Shown piece by piece: positions 21,666 to 33,038 of a stretch of 64,000 nt of DNA (its first letter is position 1; each line of letters opens with the position of its first letter). Under the pieces are notes generated by a model that was given only the letters and a program-made list of their open reading frames with translations, searched no databases and was not told where the DNA came from. The DNA comes from Verticillium longisporum (Eukaryota > Ascomycota > Sordariomycetes > Glomerellales > Plectosphaerellaceae): NCBI GenBank assembly GCA_019188255.1, contig JAETXT010000005.1, forward strand, positions 1,240,001-1,304,000, given 5' to 3'. A program made the position numbers and the translations under genes.

Positions 21666-23553
21666 GTTGGTAGTGAGCTGTTTCGAGCTTGTGTGGGAAA
21701 GCAGTGTTGTTCAACTCCTGTACACAAAAAGAAGTGAAGTCGACGGCCAGCGGTAGTTGGTTATGTAGCACGAGTCGTCGAGACTCCGTCAACGGAGTAT
21801 GTGAGAGTCAAAGTGAATGGCCAAACAAGTCTTGAAAGAATGACTGTTGGGTAAAGTACACACACAAGGAAAGAAAGAGATGAAGATGGCGGACCTTGGT
21901 TGAAAGAGGAAACACAAAGAGAGGATGCAGCGGAACAAGGTCAAACAATAGAATCGTCGAGGGACATCATCATGATATATCCAGGCCACTGTCGCAAAGG
22001 CCCGCATAGGCATATTGCGCAGTGGCATCAGCGGCTGGGCCATCCAAGACGAACCAGTACCTCGGCCAGGGCGGCAGGATCCAGGGGCAGCATCTTGGCG
22101 AGGCCAAGACAGACGGCCTTGGAGAGTCGACGTCGAATCAACAGAGGGCGCAGGACCCCGAGGCCTCGACAACAAGGCAAGCTCTGGACAAAAAAGAAAC
22201 GGCTCAAAGAGATGTCCAGGGGCTGCCTTCGGGTATCAAACGGCGGATGCAGACCCAAAAAGGCCGAACAACAAAAAAACGGGTCTCCCGCTTGCAGCTT
22301 TCAGGTAAACAGGGGGGCCATCCATGGACCATGGCGGTTGGCGGCTCTGGGCAGGGGTTGATGGGCAGACGACTGGCCAGAAAGGTCGTCAAAGCCGGGT
22401 TTGGTTGAGCAGAGAATAGAACACGGGGTTGGAAGACATCGTGGCGGCGGCTGATGGCGGCAAAGGGACAAAGAAGTCGGGGATCCAGGGGGGAGGGGGG
22501 GGATCGACAATGATGCGCGATGGCGGCGATTCGCTTCAGGGCGCACAGGCTAGAGCCCAGCGGTAGGGCATCGTGAAGTCATGACCTGATGGGGGACGTG
22601 GTGGTAGTCGATGAGGTTGCATTGGAGGAGGGAACATCAGATGGCAGGTCAAGCAGGTGTACATTCAACACAGCATTTTGGAGGAGGGATTGGCAAGACC
22701 CGCCCTGAGTGGTCACTCCCCAAGCTCCCCCAGGACAACCCCTGTCTGCTCAGCGCTTTCCAGGCCAATCACCCACGAGCGCCATGCAGGACCTGAGACG
22801 ACCAGGGGATCCACCGCTTTGCAGTGCTGGTCTGCTCTTTCTTCACTGGGCATGTACCTACCTCCGGTACGTACCTAGATAAGGTACCTAAGGTACTCAA
22901 GGTAAGGTAGCTTGGCAGGTACCATGTAGTAGGTAGGCAGGTAGGGAAGGAGGCCCAGAACAACGAGGAAGCGCCGGGAGGCGACGCGCCTTCACAGCGC
23001 TTTGCCCTTGCTGCTCCTTTGTCCTTCACGGATGGGATGCGCAGATTGGGTTCCATCTGCACTGCTTCCACAAGAAGAAAGCAGTGCATAGTAACCTTGA
23101 ACTCGGTCGATCACTTCACCACGCCACGCCGTTGCTGCACATGACGAGGCGGCAAGATAAGGATCCATAGGTTGGCAAGCTACCGTCTGCCCAGGGCTAC
23201 CGTCGTTTCAAGCAGAGACCCCTCTCGGAGCTTACTGTCTGCATCAGGAACGGACAAAGTCCTGTGTTGCTTTTTTGCCAGAAATTTCCTTTGCCGCTTA
23301 CACCAGGCATTCCAGCGTACCCAAGGCCAACACAATGCGCTCTACCACGACCCCAAATTCGTCATCTGGGACCTCTCTTGCACGTGGTATATTTGCTTTG
23401 TATGGGCACCTACCCTCCTCACAGCCCACCTACCGCAGCTCAGTCTGCCTATGGTCCACAGCCAGGACCATTCATGTCCACGTCCAGGTCGCTGCCTTCG
23501 TGGCCTTCAACGTAGGGTAGCTCATTGTCCCCCCACCCAATCTGATCCCACAA
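21666..23553. other. 1.9-kb upstream region of GH16
   Basis: No gene recognised. It carries the GH16 promoter on its left side and a cluster of GGTACCT/AGGTAGG motifs around 22853-22950. Open frames on either strand have no domain, and their composition looks non-coding. Confidence 0.4.
22853..22950. repeat. GGTACCTA/AGGTAGG motif cluster
   Basis: Dense copies of GTACCTA, GGTACCT, AAGGTA and AGGTAGG within about 100 bp. Similar clusters lie at 32640-32705, 51938-51952, 52126-52162 and 63528-63560, all outside genes. Origin and role unknown. Confidence 0.7.
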
Positions 23554-24657
23554 TCACGCATCGACTTGGCGCAAAGCCCATTCCACGGCACTCTTGACGT
23601 CCTTCGTAATGTGTGTTGGCTGGTGCACAGGCTTCGTGCCGGCGGCGAACACGCCCGACTCGACGAGGATGCTTTCCCATTTATAACCCTTGCGCGACTG
23701 AAAGCTGTTGGCACCAGCAATATCACTTTCGGGGTTGTCGCCTATCATGAAGACGGTCTCAATCGTGTATGCCGCGGTCGATTTCCTTTTCTGCTCGAGT
23801 TGCTCGTTCCAGGCCTCCAGCGCATTTTCACCGTAGACATATGTCGCCTCCGTCGGCTTGCCGACCACCGTGAAGTCGAGCTGGGCCAAGCCCCGTGTCT
23901 TGTAGGCCCAAAGACCGCACAAGGCCTCGCGGAAAGCGCCCTGGGCTAGGCGCGGCTGCGCGTGCTGCGTGGCCCATTCAAAGTCCGGGTTGCTGAAGAA
24001 AAGCCTGGGCTGGCCGTCCTGGAGGTAGCCAGCATTCGGCAGGGTGGCGTCGCCGTTCTTCGGGGACCGGGTCCCAACGATGCCGTCGACAGACAGGAGC
24101 AGATCGAGGATGACCTGAAGATCGAGGCACCAGTCTCGGGGTGAGTTCCAAACAAGAATCGCGTGTATGCGGAGCAGGCCATCGTCGCTATCGCCACTTT
24201 CGCTGCCATCAGTGCTGTTGTCGAGCGGAGAAACCGGGTCCTTCCTTCCGTGCTTGCTGTGATGGTCTCGAGTCATCTCCGGGAACGGGTGAATGTGCTC
24301 GTGGTCCGTGTACAGATCAGAGGAAGTCACGACCTTTCGGAAACCATAGGCATGCGCGAGGTTTCGAACATTGTCGCTGTGGCCGCCCAGGGCGAGGATT
24401 GTCCTCTCGCCATACTCTGGGACCAACGCTTGATAGGGTGTGTGGCTTTGGATAAACTGATTCTCGTCAAGCTCGTCAAGTCCCAATCTCACACGCAGCT
24501 TCTCCACATGCGCTTCTTCTGTCAGTCCTCCTCCGTTGGTCAAGAAGATGAAGGGGATATTGCGGGCCTGTAGAACTTGGAGAGCCTCTTTGGCCCCGGG
24601 TAAAGGCTGTGACCCCTTGGACAGCACACCGTCGATGTCAAAAACAAAGGCAGCCAT
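23554..24657 (-). CDS. HAD-superfamily class IIA hydrolase, CECR5/YKR070W type
   Basis: A 367-aa single-exon protein. It begins directly with the HAD motif I FVFDIDGVL, where the two Asp residues are nucleophile and acid/base. LTNGGGLTEEA is motif II, VVGKPTEATYVYG carries the motif III Lys, and MIGDNPESDIAGAN is motif IV that binds Mg2+. This arrangement matches the eukaryotic CECR5 (HDHD5)/yeast YKR070W family, whose members are often mitochondrial and whose substrate is poorly known. A Ser/Asp-rich insertion (about residues 134-158) is unusual. The protein starts at motif I with no presequence; an undetected upstream exon remains possible. Length agrees with the family. Confidence 0.85.
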   Translation of the reverse strand: MAAFVFDIDGVLSKGSQPLPGAKEALQVLQARNIPFIFLTNGGGLTEEAHVEKLRVRLGLDELDENQFIQSHTPYQALVPEYGERTILALGGHSDNVRNLAHAYGFRKVVTSSDLYTDHEHIHPFPEMTRDHHSKHGRKDPVSPLDNSTDGSESGDSDDGLLRIHAILVWNSPRDWCLDLQVILDLLLSVDGIVGTRSPKNGDATLPNAGYLQDGQPRLFFSNPDFEWATQHAQPRLAQGAFREALCGLWAYKTRGLAQLDFTVVGKPTEATYVYGENALEAWNEQLEQKRKSTAAYTIETVFMIGDNPESDIAGANSFQSRKGYKWESILVESGVFAAGTKPVHQPTHITKDVKSAVEWALRQVDA

Positions 24658-25491
24658 GTTGGCGTATGTGAACGATAGTGGCGGGATAATCTATTCCTGG
24701 AAGAAAGGCGGAGTTTGGCATGGCATGAAGTATGTCGCGAGTGCAGTCAGTGTTGTGCGTGTACTTGAGAGAGGGGTGTGATAGTTGCATAAAGGCCCTG
24801 GCAATACATAGGGCGCAGCCATGAGGTGAATTACATGGGCAGGTGAATCGAAAGGAGTGAATGGGAAAGAGCGCATTGACAGGGGTGCATTGAAGGTCGA
24901 TGAGCCATTGTCGATATCCTTAATTCGGACGGTAGTTGAATTGAAGCAGACGGTGGGCCATATCTCACTCGGTGAATGCAATGACCTTCGCACAGGGCTC
25001 ATAATCAAAAGCGACACATGGCCGGCGAAAACGGGGAGCAGCACAAGTTATTTCAGGGGGCATCGCAAAATAATTTCTGCCTTGAACCAAGCTGTCGGCA
25101 CCGCCGGTTCTTCCCGATGATACCGATGATGTGATGTACTGACCAATGCGGCAGGCTGATTTGCGCCATTCAACCAAATGGGAATTACCCAGCAGAGTCG
25201 CCCACAACTCTTCGATTGACACGGCTTCTGTCGTGTTTGCCCTCAGCCCATAGCACATAGCAAGCTTCCCTGGTGTTGTTCGCGTTCATCACTTGGCAAA
25301 TATAGGCATGGCTCGCTGTTAGCATCGATGGCAATGCCGCGACGCAAGCAAGGAGACCTATTGCTCGTATCATCAGGCTACTTCGACAACGGCTTACCTG
25401 TTGGAGACACGGGTCATAGAATCTGCGATGTGATAAGCTCCCTTGAGGAACAGTTGTAGTGATATTGTTCCAACACGCCAGTAACACCATA
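24658..25491. other. Intergenic, with a candidate small secreted protein on the minus strand
   Basis: 834 bp between two minus-strand genes. The only coding signal seen is the frame starting at 25373 (next entry). The rest is presumably the HAD-gene promoter and Prp22 3' flank. Confidence 0.4.
24965..25373 (-). CDS. Candidate small secreted protein (tentative)
   Basis: From ATG 25373 the frame encodes a convincing signal peptide (MIRAIGLLACVAALPSM.. cleaving near SHA-Y) followed by YICQVMNANNTREACYVLW. Unspliced, it ends after 62 codons at 25185. An 82-nt intron with a weak donor (gtcaatcg) and acceptor (ttggtcag) would instead join it to a downstream frame ending CAKVIAFTE at 24965, giving about 107 aa with five cysteines after the signal. 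No homologue is recognised. Not supported by anything beyond signal peptide and cysteines, so it may be chance. Confidence 0.3.
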
Positions 25492-28400
25492 TTATCCCCA
25501 GGTACCACCGCCTCCAGACCGTCCCCCCTTCTTCTGCGCACTGAGACGCCAATCGTCCTCCCCGGCAAATTTGTTGTACAGCGGCTGGATCCTCTCCGCC
25601 TTCTTCCTCTTCGACAGCTTGTCCGTCGGCGCCACCTTGAAGAACGTCGGTGCCGCCTCCACGAGCCACTTGGGCTCAATAGATGTCGAGCAATGCATGT
25701 ACTCTTTCGTCGTGAGTACCAGCGTGTGATAAATCACCCACTCTGCTTGCTTGCCGAACAAGGCCGAGCTCGGGTGCAGGTAAACCGGCGTCTGCTCAGT
25801 GAGCGTCTTGTACCCCTCCTGCGGATCCTTGCGCGCGGCGTTGCGAAAGAAGCCCGAGCAGAGCGCCTGTCGGACTTTCTGTGTATTGCGTCCGCAGCTG
25901 ACGACAGGGTGGCGGTATCGGTCCATAATCTTGACAAGCTGATCGTGGACATCTTTGGCTCGCTTCATTGAGCGGGCCTGGATGAAGTTTTCGAAGCACC
26001 AGGGACTTGAGTAGCTCGACTGCTTCCAGGAGTTGTAGACGTTGAGGAGGGTCAGGTGGTCGCCCGCGGGGTCGTGGAACTTGGCCTTCTTTTGATCGGC
26101 TTGTGTCTGCTTCTCCTTGGGACGGTAAAACACGTTGGGCAGGTTGAGCATTGCGACGATGATGAGCATCTCGGCTGAGCAGTTCATGTCGATGGACATG
26201 ATGAGGACCTTCGCAAGCGAAGGCTCCATGGGGAAGTCGGCCATTTTGCGGCCGAGACGTGTCAGAAGACCTTCGTCGTCTAGCGCACTAAGCGCATACA
26301 GCTCTTCAAGAGCCGTCAACATGGTGTTGATTGGAGGTGGGTCCATAAAGTCAAAATGCAGCAAGTCGTTGATGCCCATAGCCTTGAGCATGAGAATCGT
26401 GTGTGACAAGTTTTGACGCTGGATTTCGGGAATCGTTGTGGGCAGCATCTCAGATTGATAGGCTGCTTCGGTGTACAGACGGAAGCACTTGCCGGGGCCG
26501 GTACGCCCTGCTCGGCCAGCTCTCTGGTTGGCCTGAGCCTGTGAAATAGGGGTGACGACAAGAGAGTCCATGCCGAGTTTGGGGTCGTAGGCGTTCTGCT
26601 TGACAAATCCGGGGTCAACGACAAAGTAGATATTGTCGATGGTGATGGATGTCTCAGCGATGTTGGTGGCGATGACGACCTTCCGGCAGCCCGGCGGTGC
26701 CGGATCGAAAATGCGACTCTGCATCTCGTTCGGCAAAGCTGAATAAACGGGAAGGATCAGCAGCTCAGGTACATTTGGCCCTAGAGCTTTCATCCGCTCG
26801 AACAGAATCTCGCACGATGTGTCGATTTCCTCCTGTCCAGTTAAAAATAGCAAGATGTCTCCAGGCGGCTCAGTGAGGTGAATCTGCATCACCGTGACCA
26901 GAGCTGCGTCGAGGTAGTCGGATTCCGGTTCGCGAGAATACAAGACTTCGACGGGGAAGGTTCGACCAGGGATCGTAAAGATGGGACACCCGTTGAAGTA
27001 CGAGGAGAATTTATCGGCGTCGAGAGTTGCTGATGTGGCAATGACCTTCAGGTCCTTGCGGCGGGCCATCGTCTTCTTCAGCAGAGCAAACAACACATCG
27101 GTCGAGATGGTACGTTCGTGCGCCTCGTCAAGCATGATGACCGAGTACCGCTTCAGATCGGGGTCGACTAAGATCTCACGCTGAAGCATACCATCCGTCA
27201 TGTACTTGATCCTCGTTGCCGGGCTGGTCCGGTCCTCAAATCGAATGGTGTAGCCAACCTCTTCGCCCAGGGGCAGCCGACTTCTTCCGCCACACGTTTG
27301 GCGACAGACATGGCAGCCACACGACGCGGTTGCGTACATCCAATGACACCATGATTGGCGAAACCACCTTCAGCTAGATATTGTGTGAGCTGAGTAGTCT
27401 TGCCAGAGCCTGTCTCTCCAATGACAACCATGACCTGGTGGTCGTTGACGGCGTCGAGAAACTTTTGGCGGAAAGCAAAGACAGGCAGAGACTCCCGCTG
27501 CTGCTTCATGCTCATGTCTGTCCTCTTCCCAAACGATTGGTCTTTGGGCTGCACAGCACGCTTCCATTCCGGGACGGCATCGGGCTTGGGCGCTTGCTGT
27601 CTCGCGTTTCTCATGTCGCTGGCAAACTTGCGCTTGTCGGGGTCGGCCATGGGGTCGTTCCATTGTGTAGAGATCAACCTTGTTCTCCTCTTGTGCTGCA
27701 GCCTCTGCTTCTTGCTGCTTCAACTCCTTCCGTTCCTTGGCGAGTGCAGTGCCTGACATGGCTGCGCGATTCATCGAGCCATCCGGTGCTTTCACGACGC
27801 GAATCGGCGACAGCTCAAGAGACTGCTTCGTCTGTCCGGCCAGGAACGGGGGCTCTTCCTCGCGAACCTCGATATCGACCTCCTCCTCGAGCTCCATCTC
27901 GCCATCACCACGCAACGTTGCATTGTAGTCTTCGTTGAGGTCGGGGTAGTCAGAGGCCTTTGCGACGCCTGATGCGATCAGTTGCCGGATCTCCCACCTT
28001 TCAGGTGAAGTCATCCTCTTCTTCTGCCGCTGCGGCCGTTGATTTGGTGGTGGCATGACCCCAGCGTCGAACATGTTGCCATTCCTGTCTCCTCCGCCGC
28101 CCCCCAAGGCTTCCATGTTGGCGCCGGATGATATCCTTGCTTGTGGAACAAGGTCCATTCCTGTCTCCTGGTCGACCTGCTTCATCGAAAGCCCTATTCG
28201 ATTGCCATCGACGCTGATGACCTTGACCCAGACCGGCTGGTCTCGGCTGAGGATATCGGACGGGTGGTTGACCCGTTGCTCTGAGATCTGCGAAACGTGC
28301 ACCAGCCCATCCGACTTGCCACGAACGCCTTGAAGGTTGACAAAGGCTCCGAAATCTTTGACGCCGGTGACCCGCCCGGGATACACCTTTTGGATCTGCG

Positions 28401-29060
28401 GCGCATCGTCCAGCTCTGTAGGGGCGGCCTCCGCAGCCTGTCGTCGTCCTCGTAGTCGTTGTAGTCGCGCTCCCGCCTCCTGCTTCTCCTCTGCTTGAGC
28501 GCAGGGCCATGCTCGTCGTCGAGGGACCTCGATCTTGACCGCCGCCGCCTCCGCCTCTCCTTTGATCTCGACCTGTCTCGCCTCTTGCGTCGGGATTCGC
28601 GGTCGTCCTCGGGGCTGCGACTCCTCTTCCTCGCCGACGTCTTCTCCTGCCGCGCGCGGCCCTCGAGCCCCTCCAGCAGCGCAAACGTGTCGTCGAAAGC
28701 ATCTGCGCCGACCTCCTTGTCGGGGACGGCCAGGCCCTTGAAGATCTGCTCCTTCTCCTCTGCGCTGCGGTGGTGGTGGTGCTGCTGCGCGTCGTCTGCG
28801 CCGTTCGTCTTCTTGCCCTTGAGCTTCGGGTGCATGGCCAGCACGAGGCGGTCGATGCTCTCGACGAAGCTGGGCGGGAAGTCGGCGCCCAGGCTGGCGA
28901 GCTTCTTCTGGAAGCCGGCGAGGCCCGTGTCGGCGCACTCGACGCGCTGGGCGATGATGAACTCGGCGAGGGTCTTGTCGGAGACGCCCATGTGGTTCTG
29001 CAGTTCCGATGTGACCTTGGAGACGAGCGACAGGAGCTCGAGCTCCAAAAGGTCGTCCAT
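25492..29060 (-). CDS. prp22: DEAH-box RNA helicase Prp22 (DHX8), with three apparent frameshifts
   Basis: Spliceosomal ATPase that proofreads exon ligation and releases mRNA from the spliceosome. Start at 29060 ([16 protein letters not shown]), then an RS/RD-rich region, an S1 RNA-binding domain ([19 protein letters not shown], about residue 221), and helicase motifs: [10 protein letters not shown] (I), DEAH (II), SAT (III), [13 protein letters not shown] and [12 protein letters not shown] (VI). HA2 and OB-fold parts follow, ending at 25492. Length is about 1,189 aa, close to yeast Prp22 and human DHX8. No introns are needed. The frame slips at G4 28421-28424, at the short GA run 27668-27674 and at G4 27270-27273. 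One, two and one added bases respectively restore conserved sequence. Since the gene should be essential, these are most likely sequence errors. Confidence 0.92.
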
Positions 29061-29671
29061 GGCGGGCCGTTGAAGGGCGACACAGCGCTCTCTGGAAAGT
29101 GCGTGATGAGTTGGTGGTTTTGGCGAGATCCAACAAAAAGTTAGAGGATTGCGGCGATGAAGCGTAAAGAAAACCAGACTGGGCAACTTCATGCGCGACG
29201 CCGCGAGTGACGAATGGTGGGTCCCAAAGGCCATGATACACCAATCAATGGTAGGCACTTCGGTGAGGAACGGTAGGCATCGGTGTGACCTCTCTACCTG
29301 TTCTTACTTCATGTACGAAATCTCGAGGCGCCACCCTTTAATGAATAGGACTTTGAGCCGTTGCATAAGGGAGAAAAACGTTCACAAATATTTCAAGTCC
29401 GTCTTGAAATAATTTTATTGAATGCAAGCAAACGCCGCGCCGTATCAGCAGCAAAACCAAACGCCCTGCCACCCAGCTCCCTCCGGCCTGGTCCTCGTTG
29501 AGTGGACTGCCCAAGTCCAATGCTGTATTCCTCCGGGGTATTTCATGAACCCACGATGCAAAGACCTCTCTCGGCCTGTGTACTAATCATTCATCATTGG
29601 TCAACCTTTTGTGGCCAACAGTTGCATGTCCTATGCGCTGCGATTCTATGCGGCCCCCAGGGCTCTTCACG
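29061..29671. other. Intergenic between IPMK 3' end and Prp22 start
   Basis: 611 bp containing the Prp22 promoter and the kinase 3' UTR. Nothing else recognised. Confidence 0.4.
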
Positions 29672-30923
29672 TCATGCCGCCAGCTCTTCGAAGATCTTGA
29701 TGAGGCTCCGCACGCCCACCAGCGCATTCTCGTCAGGACCCAAGCCAGGGGTCCACTGCGCGTGGGCAAAGTCGATGAGTTTGAGCTCGAAGATCTTCGG
29801 CAGAGAGGGGCCGTCATCCTCGTCGTCACTGTCGTCATTTTCGTCGCCTTGCACAATATCTTCAACCATCAGCTCGATCCCGCTATCTACGCGGAAGGTG
29901 GTTCTACCGAAATTATCGTCCTTCCGGCCCGTGCGGTTCTCGACGTGGTCGACAGCGGAATTGTTGGCCTCGATGGCTTCGCGCAGCTTGTCGCCATCGC
30001 CTTCGAAGACAAAGAGAAGACTAGAGGAGTACATCCTGCTCTCGTGTACCGACAGCACCTCCTCAACATTGTGCAGCTCGCGAACAAAGGCGTGACAGAC
30101 AGCCTTGCCGAGTTCCTCGTCTATGCCAGCGTCTGGGTTGAACACGAATTTACGGAACGCGTCGACGACATTGTCAGTGTTGACGCTGTCGCGGCCGAAG
30201 TCCTTGTCGTAGATTTTGTAGTCCTCTTCGTTGAGTTCAGCCTTGTCGGGCGAGCCGCGATAGGCACGCATTCCCGCGATGCGAAATCCCAAGGAACCAT
30301 GCGTCGTCTCGGAAGCAATCTTGTCAAATCTTGTCTTCTTCTGCTGTGGCGCATCATCGGCCCAAAGCCGGCGGCCGAGCTTCGCGTCGAGAATGTTGGC
30401 GTGCGTGAAGCCGCTCGAGGCGTTCTCGAGCACTACAGCCTGGTCGGTCTTGATCTTTTGCGTCTTGTTTGGTATCCACGTAATGCCGTCGTTGATTGCG
30501 GGTGCTGGGTCTGCCACGGGAATCTGTGCCTGGGCTTGGACAGCCTCGATAACCTTGGCTTGGACGTCGGGGTCAGCCACAAGACCTGGAATGCCGTCGT
30601 CGGCAGAACTAAGCTCAGCAGGGTCGCTGAGGCTCAGAGTGCCGAAGAAAAGGGGCATGAGCTCTGCAAATTCGGGGTAGCGGGCATTGGCAGATTGGTA
30701 AAATTCAACCTCGAGTTGCGTGCAGGGCTTGATGAAGAGCTCGCCGTCGGCATCGCACATTGTTCCGGCACTAGCAAGAGAGGTCAATTTGCGTGTGTTT
30801 CGAAAGAGCGCATGTTGCGACAAGATGCGCCGAACCGACTTACTGTCCTGCCACAGCGTGGGTACAATCGACGAGTTCAGACCGAGTTGGAATCTCCTTC
30901 TTCTCCCTTTTCTTTCCCGCCAT
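29672..30923 (-). CDS. IPK2: Inositol polyphosphate multikinase (Ipk2/Arg82 family)
   Basis: Predicted 392-aa kinase that phosphorylates InsP3 and InsP4 toward InsP5, feeding phosphate signalling and transcription control. Exons 30923-30844 and 30770-29672; the 73-nt intron joins DCTHAVAG-H to AGTMCDADGELFIKPC, matching the family N-terminus (xxVAGHxG..LIKP). The catalytic PxxxDxKxG region is present as NILDAKLGRRLW (about residue 155), followed by SLGFRIAGMR. The SSLL/IDF pair is present as SSSLLFVFEGDGD and LKLIDFAHA (about residue 358), which bind metal and ATP. The P of PxxxDxKxG is replaced by the Thr-His-Ala-Asn context, a small deviation. An acidic DDSDDEDDG loop precedes the IDF motif. 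Start chosen at the ATG giving MAGKKREKKE. Confidence 0.88.
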
Positions 30924-33038
30924 TGTCAAACTGCGGTTTTCCTGAAGTGATCGCGACTACTTTCTAACGTATTTGCATATCGAGGGGGGCGGTATTGAGG
31001 AGGCGCAATGTTGGGTAGCCACAAGAGGCAGGATCGAGCGGTCGCACTATTGTGAATGTAGGCGGCTCATAGGTCGGTGAAGAATGGAGTCGGAACCTGC
31101 AATGCGTCGACAGGACCAGGTTCGCAGGAAGCGTTGCAGGCGAGAATCTTTGCAGCCTACAAATGGTGGCGATCCGAACAGGCGACAGGACGACGAAGGA
31201 ATGACTGAGTCTTTAAGGAGAGTGAGATTTGGGCGCGGGCGCAGGCGCTGGCGATGATTCAGGGTTGCGCAGTTGGGTTCGCTTGTCGTTTGCCGCTGGT
31301 CATTGGGTTGGACGGGGATTGTATTGACATGGGCTGGCGGAGTTCAGGTCGGGAACAGGGGACCCTGACTTGCCTGACCACCTGGGCCTGAATGTTGGTG
31401 CGGAACGCAAGAGGAGGGGGGCTTGGGGGGCGAGTGGGAGGGAACCAGCGGAAGGGTAGAGAGGAGTGACCATTGGGTCTCGGTAGAGAGAGGGGTGGTG
31501 GGTTCGACAAGAAGGAACGGCATGGCATTCCACAACGCCACAGCGGATGAATGGGCAAAAGTGCCAAGATGATCTCCAATCCACTGAAGGACACTCAAGA
31601 CGCTGGGAGACGCTGAAGGCGCTGGTACATGTACACTGCCTTCTCAGCCACGATCGCTATCACACCCATGCCTGCACCTGCCGTGATTGCCGTCGTACCC
31701 CGTCCAGGCCGGGGGGGGCCGAAGTACAAGGTATGAGGCACACTGATGGGCATTCCTCGTTGCGCTTCCTTCCCAGGCCCTTGTCATGCCTGTGATCCTC
31801 TTGGGGGCACCAACTGGAAGAAAAGGGAGGTATTCTCAGGTGGCACAGAGTGATCTGAGACGGGCTTCTCTCACATGGCCGCTCCAGTTGGTCATTCAGC
31901 ACATATTTATCACCTCTCATATATGTTGGACGATGTCAAGACTTTTGTTCCACGTTGCACTCGATCGCCCGAGAAGTCACCTTGGCCATGGTGATCGGTT
32001 GAACCAAGTTTACTGTATCTATTTGGCAAAGAGACTTTGTTCACTGTGATCGGGGCCATCCCACATATCAGCATGGCCCAAAGACACACACAAACAAGCA
32101 TAGGTACGAAAGGGCTGGAGTGCCCACAAAAAGGGACTTGTGCATACAGCTACAGCTCCTATGCTTGGATCTTTGACTCCCGTCCTATCCTCTGACGTGG
32201 CAGTGAGGTCTCTCGCGATCGCGGTCGGATTCGCTTGTCATCGCTTTTGTCAATCCAACCCCCCCTCCATTATCATCCCGCGTCATACGCGAAGTTTGCA
32301 TTTGCCCCGTTGCCCAAGCGCCTTGGACACTTTGCATATGCGGAACAAAACCAATGTGAGGTGATCAGGTCGGCGCCCACTCTGCGCCCGACGGACTATG
32401 TCACGACGCCCCTTCTGCTCCGCCCCGACTTCGCCCGCCTGAGTATTACCTGAGGTACACATGCAGTACAGATGTGTCAACCAATATTTGACCAGATCCA
32501 TTGTGTCAATAGCTGGATGCTTCATTTCTACTCAGACTATATCGGTCGCTGACAAATTGACTGTCGTGGAGAAGCAAGAAACAGTTACCGTCCTCCGTCC
32601 TACTCGAAATGTATATCAAGCAAGAAATATGAAATCGATGCTCGAGTACCCAAGATACTTAGGTAGGTAGGTATCATAGGTACCTAGGTGAGGTAGGTAG
32701 CTTGCCCATCTATCCCGCTTGAAACAGGCGCCAATTTGTGATTCGCAATGCCTGTCCTTCTGTTTGATTCTTTCCTCTCGTTTGCCACATTAGATTCCCT
32801 TGCAGTATCAGGCCCGTTGTTGGCGTAGGGCAGGAGCAACACCTGAGTAATAAGTCTCTTCCAAAAACGAGACCTGACCCTGCACAAGCACCAAGCCAGA
32901 GATATTTCTCCATTTACGTCGTCTCTCAAGAATCACGCAGCGCGAGGGCCTCAATTTGACCGACTCTTGACTGCCACTACCACACATGGTGCGCTACCTT
33001 AGCATTCTGCAGCCACTTACACCAACCCTGCCAACAAC
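30924..33038. other. 2.1-kb divergent intergenic region
   Basis: Lies between the kinase and arb1 starts. Contains a GGTACCTAGG/AGGTAGG cluster at 32640-32705 and a G9 run at 31710-31718. No gene or RNA recognised. Confidence 0.4.
32640..32705. repeat. GGTACCTAGG/AGGTAGG motif cluster
   Basis: Contains AGGTAGGTAGGTA, a palindromic GGTACC next to CCTAGG, and AGGTAGGTAG. Same family of motifs as at 22853, 51938, 52126 and 63528. Confidence 0.7.

Noticed and set aside
28001..29083. Minus-strand 360-codon Ser/Arg-rich frame
   Set aside because: Alternative frame of the Prp22 N-terminal RS-rich region, without motif support.
29597..30967. Plus-strand 456-codon frame
   Set aside because: Antisense to the inositol polyphosphate kinase, which has clear catalytic motifs. 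Long antisense frames arise here from GC-biased codon use.
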